This document shows positions 16,001 to 24,069 of a DNA stretch of 64,000 bases, piece after piece. Source of the DNA: [Clostridium] clostridioforme AGR2157 (GTDB lineage Bacteria > Bacillota > Clostridia > Lachnospirales > Lachnospiraceae); assembly GCF_000424325.1 (NCBI RefSeq), contig NZ_AUJR01000008.1, forward strand, positions 59,865-123,864, read 5' to 3'. The notes beneath the pieces were generated by a model. That model saw only the letters and a program-made list of their open reading frames with translations, was not told the DNA's origin and did not search any database. A program made the translations under genes and the position numbers. Each line of letters begins with the position of its first letter. Within the stretch, counting starts at the first letter, position 1.

Positions 16001-16930
16001 TTATTCAATTACCGTGCCTGCATGGCCTTTCAGGCTGTCCTTTGCCTTATCCAGGGTGGTGATGATGGCCTTCCTGCCTTTTCCGCTCTCCAGGAAATCA
16101 ATGGAGGCAGATACCTTTGGCAGCATGGAGGCAAATTCGAACTGGCCCTGGCTGATATAATCCCTGGCCTGGTCTATGGTCATGTGGCTGATGGGCTGTT
16201 CCTGGGGAGTGCCGTAGTTTAAGGTCACATTATCCACGCTGGTGAGTATCATCATCACATCCGCGTCAATCTCCTTGGCCAGCAGTCCGGTGGCAAGGTC
16301 CTTCTCAATGATGGCGCTGGCGCCCCTTAAGTTATAGCCCTGTTCCATGACAGGAATGCCTCCGCCTCCGCAGGCAATGACAATCTGGTCCGCGTCCATA
16401 AGGGCCTTGATGGCATCAATCTCCACAATGGCAACAGGATGGGGGGAGGCGACGATTCTGCGGTAACCGCCTTCCACTTCTGTCACATGGTTGCCCTTGG
16501 CTTCCTCGGCGTCCGCTTCCTCTTTGGTCATCACACGTCCGATGACTTTGACGGGGGTATAGAAGGCCTCATCGTATGGGTCCACTGTCACCTGGGTCAA
16601 TACAGTGCTTACTGGTTTGTAAATGCCTCTCTTAATGAGTTCAGCCCGAATTCCGTTCTGAAGATCGTATCCAATATAACCCTGGCTCATGGCGGAGCAG
16701 ACAGACATGGGAGCCTGGCTATAGCCGTCATGCTGTTTGCCGAATTCATTCATGGCCGTGTGAATCATTCCTACCTGGGGAGCGTTGCTGTGTACAATGG
16801 CTACCTGCCACCCCTCCTGGATGAAATCAGCGATAATTTTGGCGGTTCTCGCCACAGCTGCCTTTTGTTCAGGAAGATTGGTTCCCATATCTTTGTGGCC
16901 AATGGCCATTACGATGCGTTTTTTCGCCAT
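16001..16930 (-). CDS. Carbamate kinase-family protein with divergent active-site motifs
   Basis: Belongs by overall sequence and length (309 residues) to the carbamate kinase/amino acid kinase fold: VIACGGGGIPV, the KDLATGLLA loop and the C-terminal KAIITTLDKA. Carbamate kinases exchange phosphate between carbamoyl phosphate and ADP. Several normally fixed motifs differ: the N-terminal GGNAL is AIGHKDMG, THGNGPQVG is VHSNAPQVG, and GSMGPKV is ASMLPKV. Substrate or activity may therefore differ. The ATG at 16930 has CGAGGT 9 bases upstream. It lies near carAB but on the opposite strand with its own promoter. Confidence 0.8.
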   Translation of the reverse strand: MAKKRIVMAIGHKDMGTNLPEQKAAVARTAKIIADFIQEGWQVAIVHSNAPQVGMIHTAMNEFGKQHDGYSQAPMSVCSAMSQGYIGYDLQNGIRAELIKRGIYKPVSTVLTQVTVDPYDEAFYTPVKVIGRVMTKEEADAEEAKGNHVTEVEGGYRRIVASPHPVAIVEIDAIKALMDADQIVIACGGGGIPVMEQGYNLRGASAIIEKDLATGLLAKEIDADVMMILTSVDNVTLNYGTPQEQPISHMTIDQARDYISQGQFEFASMLPKVSASIDFLESGKGRKAIITTLDKAKDSLKGHAGTVIE

Positions 16931-16976
16931 AATCCATACCTCGCTTGTCTTTAAAATCGTCATATAAATTAAGTTT

Positions 16977-17005
16977 ATTATAGGGTAATATGGGAAAAAA
17001 TGCAA
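16977..17005 (-). promoter_or_regulatory. Promoter of the carbamate kinase homologue
   Basis: Minus strand TTGCAT (17000-17005), 17 bases, TATAAT (16977-16982). Confidence 0.68.
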
Positions 17006-17088
17006 TGGAAAGAGAAAAAAGATGGTGGCAAAACCCAGGGAGCCATGCTATACTGTCAGCAGAATAAGAATAGAAGGACAGGAAGCGT

Positions 17089-17538
17089 ATGAGGGATGGA
17101 AAACAGCTTCTGCCCCCAGGGTGGCAGAAGCGTATACTGGCGGCAGCGTTGGCGGCACTGGCCGGCAATCTGCTGGTAAAGGTTATACCATGGCCAGCCA
17201 GTCTCTTATCATCTTACCAGGAGGCCATGAAGCCGGCCGTATCCCAGGGAGCGGGATTTTTGTGGATGACATTGGTCCTGGCGCCCGTTCTGGAGGAAGG
17301 AGCATTCCGCCTGGTCCTGTACGGATGGCTGAGGCGTTTCATGGCCTTTTTTCCGGCGGTTTTCATATCCTCCCTGGCCTTTGGGATGTATCATGGAAAC
17401 TGGATTCAAGGCACATACGCATTCCTTTTGGGAATGGTGCTGGCATGGGGCTATGAAGGCAGTGAATACCGCAGATATCCTATGGTAGTATTGATGCATG
17501 GGGCCGCCAATCTGGCAGCCCTGGCAGCGTTTGGTTAA
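17089..17538 (+). CDS. CPBP-family intramembrane metalloprotease (short)
   Basis: Small membrane protein with the CPBP/Abi signature: APVLEEGAFRLVLYGWLRR (the EExxxR motif 1), FGMYHG (motif 2, FxxxH) and VLMHGAANL (motif 3). About four hydrophobic segments are seen in 149 residues, shorter than the usual 200-300, so only the catalytic core is present. Substrates of this family are mostly unknown in bacteria; some act in immunity to bacteriocins. AGGAAG precedes the ATG. Followed by a glycosyltransferase after 74 bases. Confidence 0.82.
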   Translation: MRDGKQLLPPGWQKRILAAALAALAGNLLVKVIPWPASLLSSYQEAMKPAVSQGAGFLWMTLVLAPVLEEGAFRLVLYGWLRRFMAFFPAVFISSLAFGMYHGNWIQGTYAFLLGMVLAWGYEGSEYRRYPMVVLMHGAANLAALAAFG

Positions 17539-17561
17539 GTACTTATAACGAGCCATCGCAC

Positions 17562-17588
17562 GTAGGAGACCAAAGGACGGTCTCCAAG
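17562..17588. other. Inverted repeat between the CPBP protein and the glycosyltransferase
   Basis: GGAGACC and GGTCTCC form a 7-bp stem with a 7-base loop, flanked by two copies of the short repeat ATAACGAG (about 17545 and 17592). It has no T tract. Confidence 0.4.
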
Positions 17589-17612
17589 TGCTCATAACGA
17601 GGAGGTAGAAAC

Positions 17613-18632
17613 GTGAAGTTATTGACTGTGGCAATCCCCTGCTATAACTCGGAAAGCTATATGGAGCACTGTATCAACACCCTGCTTACGGGCGGGGAGG
17701 AAGTGGAAATTATTATTGTGGATGACGGCTCCACCAAAGACAGGACAGGAGAGATTGCTGACCGGTATGCCCGGGAATATCCCACTATCTGCCGCGCCAT
17801 TCATCAGGAAAACGGCGGGCATGGGGAAGCGGTGAACACAGGACTTAAAAATGCCACAGGCATTTTCTTCAAGGTGGTGGACAGCGACGACTGGGTCAAT
17901 GAGGAGGCATATGAGCAGGTCCTTGCAACCCTGAGGCGGTTTGTATACGGGGGGGAGAAACTGGACATGCTGGTAACCAACTTTGTCTATGAGAAGGAAG
18001 GGGCCAGAAGAAAAAAAGTGATGAAATACCACACGGCATTTCCGAAGGACAGGGTATTTGGATGGAATGACGTGAAGTTCTTCATGACAGGGCAGTATAT
18101 ATTGATGCACTCTGTTATTTACAGGACAGGGCTGCTTATCCAGTGCGGACTGGAGCTTCCCAAACACACCTTTTATGTGGACAATATTTTTGTGTACCAG
18201 CCCCTGCCTCATGTGAAGCATATCTATTACCTGGACGTGAATTTCTACCGCTATTACATCGGAAGGCAGGACCAGTCAGTCAACGAAGAGGTAATGATTG
18301 GCCGCATTGACCAGCAGATTCGGGTCACCAAGCTGATGCTGGGGTATTATGATGCCATGAAGATAAGCAGCAGGAAGCTGCGCCACTACATGATACAATA
18401 CCTGGAAATCATGATGACCATTTGTTCTGTCCTGGCTATCAAATCCGGAACAGAGGAAAACCTGGAGAAAAAGAAGGAGCTGTGGCAGTATCTGAAAAAG
18501 CAGAATCTGCCCCTTTTCCTGCGGCTCAGGATGGGCTTTTTGGGACAGGGCTGCAACCTTCCCGGCAAGGGCGGAAGGGGGCTTTTGATTCTGGGATATA
18601 AAATAACGCAGAAATTTTACGGTTTTAATTGA
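17613..18632 (+). CDS. Family 2 glycosyltransferase
   Basis: Cytoplasmic GT-A fold enzyme that transfers a sugar from a nucleotide donor. MKLLTVAIPCYNSESYMEHC and EIIIVDDGSTKDRTG bind the nucleotide; KVVDSDDWVN holds the metal-binding DxD. The C-terminal half (residues about 190-339) is helical and lacks a convincing membrane segment. The start is GTG at 17613 with GAGGAGGT 7-8 bases upstream. Acceptor and product cannot be deduced; no polysaccharide operon is adjacent. Confidence 0.87.
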   Translation: MKLLTVAIPCYNSESYMEHCINTLLTGGEEVEIIIVDDGSTKDRTGEIADRYAREYPTICRAIHQENGGHGEAVNTGLKNATGIFFKVVDSDDWVNEEAYEQVLATLRRFVYGGEKLDMLVTNFVYEKEGARRKKVMKYHTAFPKDRVFGWNDVKFFMTGQYILMHSVIYRTGLLIQCGLELPKHTFYVDNIFVYQPLPHVKHIYYLDVNFYRYYIGRQDQSVNEEVMIGRIDQQIRVTKLMLGYYDAMKISSRKLRHYMIQYLEIMMTICSVLAIKSGTEENLEKKKELWQYLKKQNLPLFLRLRMGFLGQGCNLPGKGGRGLLILGYKITQKFYGFN

Positions 18633-18657
18633 CATCATTTTAACGAGGTAGTATAGT
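18629..18657 (+). promoter_or_regulatory. Promoter of the small unknown gene
   Basis: TTGACA (18629-18634), 17 bases, TATAGT (18652-18657). The -35 box overlaps the stop codon of the glycosyltransferase gene. Confidence 0.7.
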
Positions 18658-18702
18658 ATAGCCGGTATCAAAAAATTTCCATATGCATGGAGGTCTTATA
18701 AA

Positions 18703-19035
18703 ATGGTAAAAGAATTTCTGAAGTGTAATTCAATCAGGGAGCGGATTCAGTTTCTTGCAAACACAGTTCTTAAGGACTGGGATGCCAGTGAGCTGGATAC
18801 GGTCATGGACATCATGGGACTATCTAGGGAAGGTATGGAGGCGCCTGAGGACAAAATCAGCGCCATCGAAAAATACCTGGCTGACTATAAGCATGAAGTA
18901 GAGATGAGGGGGTGCGTTGACGGTTCCAAGGTGGACAGCATACCTGCTAAGGACCAGGGAAGTACCCTGTTCGAAGGCCCGTCTGAGGAGGAAGTGGTGA
19001 GCAGGATGCTGAATCCTTTTTCGAAGGAGCAGTAA
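18703..19035 (+). CDS. Small protein of unknown function
   Basis: 110 residues, soluble and mostly predicted helical (MVKEFLKCNSIRERIQFLAN; AIEKYLADYKHEVEMRG). I do not recognise a family. No signal peptide or membrane segment is visible, and the last 30 residues are polar and probably disordered. It looks genuine because it has its own near-consensus promoter, a strong GGAGGT 9 bases before the ATG and a hairpin downstream. Confidence 0.7.
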   Translation: MVKEFLKCNSIRERIQFLANTVLKDWDASELDTVMDIMGLSREGMEAPEDKISAIEKYLADYKHEVEMRGCVDGSKVDSIPAKDQGSTLFEGPSEEEVVSRMLNPFSKEQ

Positions 19036-19100
19036 GCCCAATCTAATTTTCAATCGAATACTAAAGTGAAAAATCCATGGAAATCCTGTTGGTCGGGAGG

Positions 19101-19124
19101 AACGTGGATTTTTTTATCCACGTT
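19101..19124 (+). terminator. Hairpin downstream of the small unknown gene
   Basis: AACGTGGAT and ATCCACGTT form a perfect 9-bp stem around a loop of six T. There is no T tract after the stem, so termination is plausible rather than certain. Confidence 0.45.
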
Positions 19125-19221
19125 TACAGGATGGATGGCAGGGGGGTATTCCGGAGGGAAAGGTTGACTTTTGCCCATAAACTGGATAGAATGGAATTAA
19201 GATTTTTATCTGAGACAATAG

Positions 19222-19512
19222 AAAAAGAGAGGAACAGGGATTGACGCAGGGAGGAAACAGCTGGAGCGCTCAGGACTCCTCTACCGGGGGCGCGAGCGGT
19301 ATAATGAAAAGAAGGTCCTGTATTATCCCACTGAGAAGGGACTGGAGCTTCACGAAATGCACCGGGCTTATGACACGGAAAATTTCGGCAGGTTCATCGC
19401 TTATCTGGAGCAGCGTTTTACAAAGGAGCAGATTGAATCTGCATTTCAAATCCTGCAGGCCTACAGCGATTATATTCCTGAGCATCACTTTCATGGGACG
19501 ACGCCATGGTAA
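19222..19512 (+). pseudogene. C-terminal fragment of a MarR-family regulator
   Basis: The open frame reads GRKQLERSGLLYRGRERYNE then KKVLYYPTEKGLELHEMHRA and ends at 19512. The SGLLYR, the basic beta-wing and YPTEKGLELHE are the second half of a MarR winged-helix domain and the start of its dimerisation helix. The recognition helix and N terminus are absent and the frame is closed by a TAG just upstream (19219-19221). It directly abuts a truncated nuclease gene, suggesting a deletion junction between the two. Confidence 0.65.
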
Positions 19513-19518
19513 AGGCTG

Positions 19519-20474
19519 ATGGACGGGTTACCATGGCCATTGCCTTCATATCAGGTGAATGCCACAATGATTGACCTTTATTGGGGGATTGGAGAATTTG
19601 TTTCCCATAAGGCCATGCAGGATGGCTGGGGGCGTTCTACCGTAAAGGCACTTTCTGAATATATCCTGTCACAGGAGCCGGGAATCAGAGGCTATTCTCC
19701 ACAGAATATCTGGCGTATGAAGCAGTTCTTTGAAACCTATTGTGACAAACCGGAGCTGGGAACTCTGTTACGGGAAAATACATGGTCAAATAATCTGCAT
19801 ATCATGTCAAAGACAAAATCGGATGCAGAGCGATTATTCTATTTGAAGCTGGCCTCCCGGGAAAAGTATAAGGCAAAGGAACTGGAACGGCAGATTGACA
19901 GCGGATATTACGAGCGTTTGATGCTGTCGGACGGTAAGGCTCCTTCCGCCATATCCCAGGCCGCTCCTACGAACATAATCAGGGACATGTATATGCTGGA
20001 GTTTTTAGACCTGCCGGAACCTTATAAGGAATATGATTTAAAAAGGCTATTTTGAAGAACATGAAAAATTTTTTACTGGAATTTGGCAGAGATTTCATTT
20101 TTATGGGAGAAGAATATCATCTTCAAGTAGGAAAGAACGACTATTATACTGACTTAATCTTTTTTCATAGAGAACTCCAATGCCTTGTTGCGATTGAGTT
20201 GAAAATTGATGATTTCAAACCGGAATACCTTGGAAAAATGCAGTTTTATCTTGAAGCACTGGACAGAGATGTAAAGAAGCCCCACGAAAATCCCAGCGTT
20301 GGCATTATCCTTTGCAAGAGTAAGGACGAGGACGTTGTTGAATATGCCCTGAGTCGAAACATGAGTCCCACAATGATTTCCGAATACCGGACAAAACTAA
20401 TCAGCAAGGAAATCTTACAAAAGAAACTTGAAGAATTAACGGAAATGGTAGATGAGGATAAAAACTCTCAATGA
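19519..20474 (+). pseudogene. YhcG-type DUF1016 PDDEXK nuclease, frameshifted
   Basis: Two abutting frames together make one YhcG protein. The first (19519-20055) carries the DUF1016 N domain: NATMIDLYWGIGEFVS, GIRGYSPQNIWRMKQFFETY, NNLHIMSKTKS. The second (to 20474) carries the nuclease domain: FGRDFIFMGEEYHLQVG, DYYTDLIFFHRELQCLVAIE, ELKIDDFKPEYLGKMQFYL, with the D-(x)n-ExK catalytic residues present. They are joined if one A is added to the A run at 20040-20044. The normal N-terminal 20-30 residues are also missing. Such nucleases are linked to mobile elements and restriction islands. Confidence 0.82.
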
Positions 20475-20490
20475 CGTTGAGAGTTTTTCA
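20461..20490 (+). terminator. Terminator after the YhcG-type gene
   Basis: AAAACTCTCAA and TTGAGAGTTTT form an 11-bp stem with a 5-base loop, followed by a T. The stem overlaps the last codons of the nuclease frame. Confidence 0.8.
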
Positions 20491-20574
20491 AAAAATTTTT
20501 TATCATATTAGTACAAGAATAGCAGGGGATTATGATGAACCTCTGTTATTTTTATACCCTCAAGCCAACATAAG

Positions 20575-21062
20575 GAGCAAAGCGACGCTGACACTTCGGG
20601 CCTCGGATTTCCAACCATTTTTCTTCATGGAAATACCGCTTGCCCTAAGGCAGAATTTGAACAGTTCATTTTTACCGCTATGGGAGAGAAATTCCGTGAT
20701 TTCAAACACCTCCGGGGCGGTGAGGAAAAGGCCAACCCGAAGTTGACCGCCTATCAGGTGGAGCTTGCACAGGTAGAGGCGGAAATTGAAAAGCTTCTTG
20801 ATACATTGACCGGGGCAAACGCTACCTTGCTTGCCTATGCCAACAAGAAAATCGAGGAACTGGACACGCGCCGCCAGAAAATCGCAAAGGCGATTGCCGA
20901 TTATCCGTTGAGACCATTTCCCAATAGCAGATTGATTTGCTGTCCGGCTATCTGGACGACTGGGAGAATATCAGCTTTGAGGATAAGAGGAAAGCCACGG
21001 ACGGCCTGATTTCATCAATCAGCGCAACCAGCGAGTATGTTAAAATAGAGTGGAAAATCTGA
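20575..21062 (+). pseudogene. C-terminal remnant of a large serine recombinase (TndX/Tn4451 type)
   Basis: The frame ending near 20930 reads FRDFKHLRGGEEKANPKLTA, EIEKLLDTLTGANATLLAYA, NKKIEELDTRRQKIAKAI, the coiled-coil region of large serine recombinases. After a frameshift at about 20915 and a TAG, another frame gives QIDLLSGYLDDWENISFEDK, then ISATSEYVKIEWKI and stop, the usual C-terminal end. The catalytic serine domain is gone. It is the scar of an integrative element; no attachment site or other element gene is visible nearby. Confidence 0.75.
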
Positions 21063-21074
21063 CTTTTCCACTCT
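21047..21074. terminator. Hairpin at the end of the recombinase remnant
   Basis: AGAGTGGAAAA and TTTTCCACTCT form a perfect 11-bp stem with a 6-base loop spanning the stop codon of the remnant. Confidence 0.5.
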
Positions 21075-21170
21075 GCATATCTGAAACATTTCTTTATATC
21101 GTTTGTAGCCCCTTGTACACTGATGTTTAATTTCTGCTATTTAACTTCTCTCCCTTTAGTCTCCATCCAG

Positions 21171-21836
21171 CTAACTGAGCGCCTTCTGGGTGACCTTCTT
21201 GTCTTCTGCGGACCAGTTGTATCCGTAGACGATTCCGTAAATCACATAAGCCATGATAGCTGCTCCCACCATGTCGATGACCGAGTGCTGTTTTAAGAAT
21301 ACGGTGGACAGGCAGATGGAAACCATAAGGATGGCTGAACCGGCTCGCACCCAGGGATATTTCTTAAGGGACTCACTCTTCATGATGGCGATGTGGGTGC
21401 CGATGGAGTTGTACACATGGATGCTGGGGAATACGTTGGTAGGCGTATCCGTCTGGTACAGGGCGGCAACCATGCCGGAAAATATGTTCTTACCCGGGTC
21501 AATGACCGGTCTGAAATCTGTGCCGTTGTGGAAAAAGGTACAGATAATCAGGCTGATGGTCATGCCTGAGAACAGGAAGGTACAAATCCTGTAATAATCT
21601 TCCTTATTCCGGAAAAGGAAGAAAACAATGGTTCCCGCCACGTATAAAAACCACATCATGTAGGGAATAATAAAATATTCATTGAACGGTATGAAGTCAT
21701 CCAGTGCCACATGCATTACATGGTAATTACGGGTGATCGTCTTTTCCAGGTAACAGAACCATGGAAGATAAATGAAGCCGTAACTCAGCAGCCATGCATG
21801 TTTGTACTTGGAAAGAAATGTTTTAATATTTTTCAT
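21171..21836 (-). CDS. PAP2-family membrane phosphatase
   Basis: Integral membrane protein with about six hydrophobic segments in 221 residues. FPSIHVYNSIGTHIA corresponds to the PAP2 motif 2 (PSGH-like, here PSIH) and STVFLKQHSVIDM to motif 3 (SRVxxGxHxxxD-like). Motif 1 (KxxxxxxRP) is recognisable as FRPVIDPGK. PAP2 proteins dephosphorylate lipid phosphates such as phosphatidic acid or undecaprenyl pyrophosphate. It is divergent from an RpiR regulator and has its own promoter. Confidence 0.82.
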   Translation of the reverse strand: MKNIKTFLSKYKHAWLLSYGFIYLPWFCYLEKTITRNYHVMHVALDDFIPFNEYFIIPYMMWFLYVAGTIVFFLFRNKEDYYRICTFLFSGMTISLIICTFFHNGTDFRPVIDPGKNIFSGMVAALYQTDTPTNVFPSIHVYNSIGTHIAIMKSESLKKYPWVRAGSAILMVSICLSTVFLKQHSVIDMVGAAIMAYVIYGIVYGYNWSAEDKKVTQKALS

Positions 21837-21922
21837 GATACCAGCCTCTTTCCCACATTTGAAGACCTGATAAAATGCGGCTAAATATAAACAAATTGTT
21901 AATAATATGTTAACGTTTAGAG

Positions 21923-21951
21923 ATTATAGCACAGTAAATTAGGAAAAACAA
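21923..21951 (-). promoter_or_regulatory. Promoter of the PAP2 gene
   Basis: Minus strand TTGTTT (21946-21951), 17 bases, TATAAT (21923-21928). Confidence 0.55.
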
Positions 21952-22047
21952 GGGGAGTAACGAAAAGTTAATAAAGTTTCATAAAGTATTATAATATATG
22001 ACGAAGAACAACTTTTATTTTAAAATTTTGTGTGCTATATTTAAATC

Positions 22048-22938
22048 ATGAAATATATTTACATGAGACAGGCGGATTATGATATGGGAGAGACACGAAG
22101 CGCGTTGGGAGTCATCTGCTCCTCCTATGATGAATTTTTTGAAGCAGAGAAAAAGATAGCGGATTACATGATGGAGCATAAGGCGGAAGTGGTGGATATG
22201 ACAGTGGGCGAGCTGTCCAGGGCCAGCGGGACCAGCGATGCCACCGTATCCCGTTTCTGCAGGCGGTGCGGCTTCAAGGGATTCCACAGCCTGAAGCTGG
22301 CATTGGCCAGGGAGGTGCTGGAAGAAGAACAAAAGGACAGGAATGTGTCCAATGACATTGACCGCGGCGATCTGCGGCAGTCCCTTCAGAATATATTGGC
22401 CAACAAGGTGGCCGAGCTGACAGAGACCGTGAACATGATGGACCCCGCCAATCTGGAACATATCCTGGACAAGCTGGAACATGCCCGAATGGTGCAGCTG
22501 GCAGCTGTGGGCAATACCATTCCCGTGGCGCTGGACGGCGCTTTTAAATTCAACCAGCTGGGGATACCGGCTGTGGCAGGGGATATATGGGAAACGCAGA
22601 CAGCCTATACCTTTAACCTGGGACAGGAGGATGTGGTTATGGTCATATCCAATTCAGGAAGCTCCAAGCGTCTCCAGACACTGGCGGAGGGGGCAAGGGA
22701 AAACGGATGCACGGTCATCCTCATTACTAACAATGGAAATTCACCTTTGGCCAGGATATGCGACTACAAGATTGTCACTGCCACCAGGGAAAAACTGCTG
22801 ACAGAGGAGTTCTGGTTTTCCAGGGTGACGGCTACGGCAGTCATGGAGATACTGTACCTTCTGCTGATGGCCGGTATGAAGGGATCCGTGGAGCATATAC
22901 GTCGTCATGAAAAAGCCATATCGCCGGATAAGAAATGA
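22048..22938 (+). CDS. RpiR/MurR-family regulator (HTH_6 + SIS domain)
   Basis: Sugar-phosphate responsive regulator. Residues about 25-105 are the RpiR helix-turn-helix (AEKKIADYMMEHKAEVVDMT, SDATVSRFCRRCGFKGFHSL). Residues about 130-280 form a SIS domain (VQLAAVGNTIPVALDGAFKF; VMVISNSGSSKRLQ) that senses a phosphosugar. Length is normal. Alternative in-frame starts exist at 22066 and 22084 and none has a strong Shine-Dalgarno, so the N terminus is uncertain. It immediately precedes the fructose genes, but with a terminator between, so it may regulate them as a separate unit. Confidence 0.88.
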   Translation: MKYIYMRQADYDMGETRSALGVICSSYDEFFEAEKKIADYMMEHKAEVVDMTVGELSRASGTSDATVSRFCRRCGFKGFHSLKLALAREVLEEEQKDRNVSNDIDRGDLRQSLQNILANKVAELTETVNMMDPANLEHILDKLEHARMVQLAAVGNTIPVALDGAFKFNQLGIPAVAGDIWETQTAYTFNLGQEDVVMVISNSGSSKRLQTLAEGARENGCTVILITNNGNSPLARICDYKIVTATREKLLTEEFWFSRVTATAVMEILYLLLMAGMKGSVEHIRRHEKAISPDKK

Positions 22939-22980
22939 CGCAACGCAGTACTAACGATAAAATAGAAAATAATGCACAAA

Positions 22981-23020
22981 AAACAGACGGCTTTTTACGA
23001 AAACAGGCCGTCTGTTTGTA
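22981..23020 (+). terminator. Terminator after the RpiR gene
   Basis: AAACAGACGGC (22981-22991) pairs perfectly with GCCGTCTGTTT (23007-23017), 15-base loop, followed by GTATATT. Confidence 0.72.
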
Positions 23021-23067
23021 TATTGCGACGAAAAAATGCGTGAAATTAATTTTCTTATAAAATACTA

Positions 23068-23096
23068 TTGACGAAAATTCAGTATCGTATTATGAT
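23068..23096 (+). promoter_or_regulatory. Promoter of fruK-fruA
   Basis: TTGACG (23068-23073), 17 bases, TATGAT (23091-23096). Confidence 0.7.
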
Positions 23097-23145
23097 AGAG
23101 ACAAGATAAGAAATAAATTTTCATGAGAGGGCGGTGCAGAGATAT

Positions 23146-24048
23146 ATGATTTACACAGTAACATTTAATCCGGCACTGGACTATGTGGCGGCAGTAGAAC
23201 ATTTCACATTGGGAAGTGTAAACCGGACCATCAGAGAAAACATCTTTTACGGAGGTAAGGGCATCAATGTTTCGGCTCTTTTGGCAAACCTGGGATACAG
23301 GAGTACGGCCCTGGGATTTATAGCCGGGTTCACGGGCCGGGAGATTGAGCGGGGAGTCAGGAGCCTGGGCTTTGACTCTGATTTCATCCAGGTGGAGAAG
23401 GGCATGTCCCGCATCAACGTAAAGCTGAAGTCCGACCAGGAAAGCGAGATTAACGGCATGGGACCGGAGATTACAGCCGGCGATGTGGAGCAGCTTTTTC
23501 AGAAGCTTTCCTATTTAATGAAAGGGGATGTGCTGGTCCTTTCCGGAAGCATACCGGCTGCCATTGACAATGACATCTACCAGAGAATCATGGAACGCCT
23601 GGACGGCAGGGGAATCCGCATGGTAGTGGATGCGGAGAAGGATTTGCTCCTAAAGGTCTTAAAGTACCATCCATTCCTCATCAAACCCAACAACCATGAG
23701 TTGGGACAGATGTTCGGGCTGGAGCTTAAGACAGAAGAGGAAATCATTCTCCATGCCAGGAAGCTTAGGGAACAGGGAGCGGTGAATGTACTGGTATCCA
23801 TGGCAGGAAACGGAGCCATACTGGTAGCAGAGGACGGCAGCGTACACCGCCAGGGAGTTGCCAGGGGAACCGTAAAGAATTCCGTTGGAGCAGGGGATTC
23901 CATGGTGGCAGGATTCATAGCCGGATACCTGGAAAAAGGGGACTATGCATACGCTCTGAAGCTGGGAACAGCCTGCGGCGGCGCTACTGCATTTTCCGAC
24001 GGCATTGGAACAAAAGATGAAATTATGAGACTCTTAAACACACTTTAA
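23146..24048 (+). CDS. fruK: 1-phosphofructokinase
   Basis: PfkB-family sugar kinase that phosphorylates fructose 1-phosphate to fructose 1,6-bisphosphate. MIYTVTFNPALDYVAAVEHF is a diagnostic FruK start; YGGKGINVSALLANLG is PfkB signature 1 and NSVGAGDSMVAGFIAGYL is signature 2 with the catalytic aspartate. 300 residues is normal. ATG 23146 is preferred over an upstream GTG (23134) because homologues start at MIYT and the purine-rich GAGGGCGG is better placed. fruA follows after 21 bases with its own AGGAGGGG. Confidence 0.94.
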   Translation: MIYTVTFNPALDYVAAVEHFTLGSVNRTIRENIFYGGKGINVSALLANLGYRSTALGFIAGFTGREIERGVRSLGFDSDFIQVEKGMSRINVKLKSDQESEINGMGPEITAGDVEQLFQKLSYLMKGDVLVLSGSIPAAIDNDIYQRIMERLDGRGIRMVVDAEKDLLLKVLKYHPFLIKPNNHELGQMFGLELKTEEEIILHARKLREQGAVNVLVSMAGNGAILVAEDGSVHRQGVARGTVKNSVGAGDSMVAGFIAGYLEKGDYAYALKLGTACGGATAFSDGIGTKDEIMRLLNTL

Positions 24049-24069
24049 TCAGTCAGGAGGGGCGCATTT

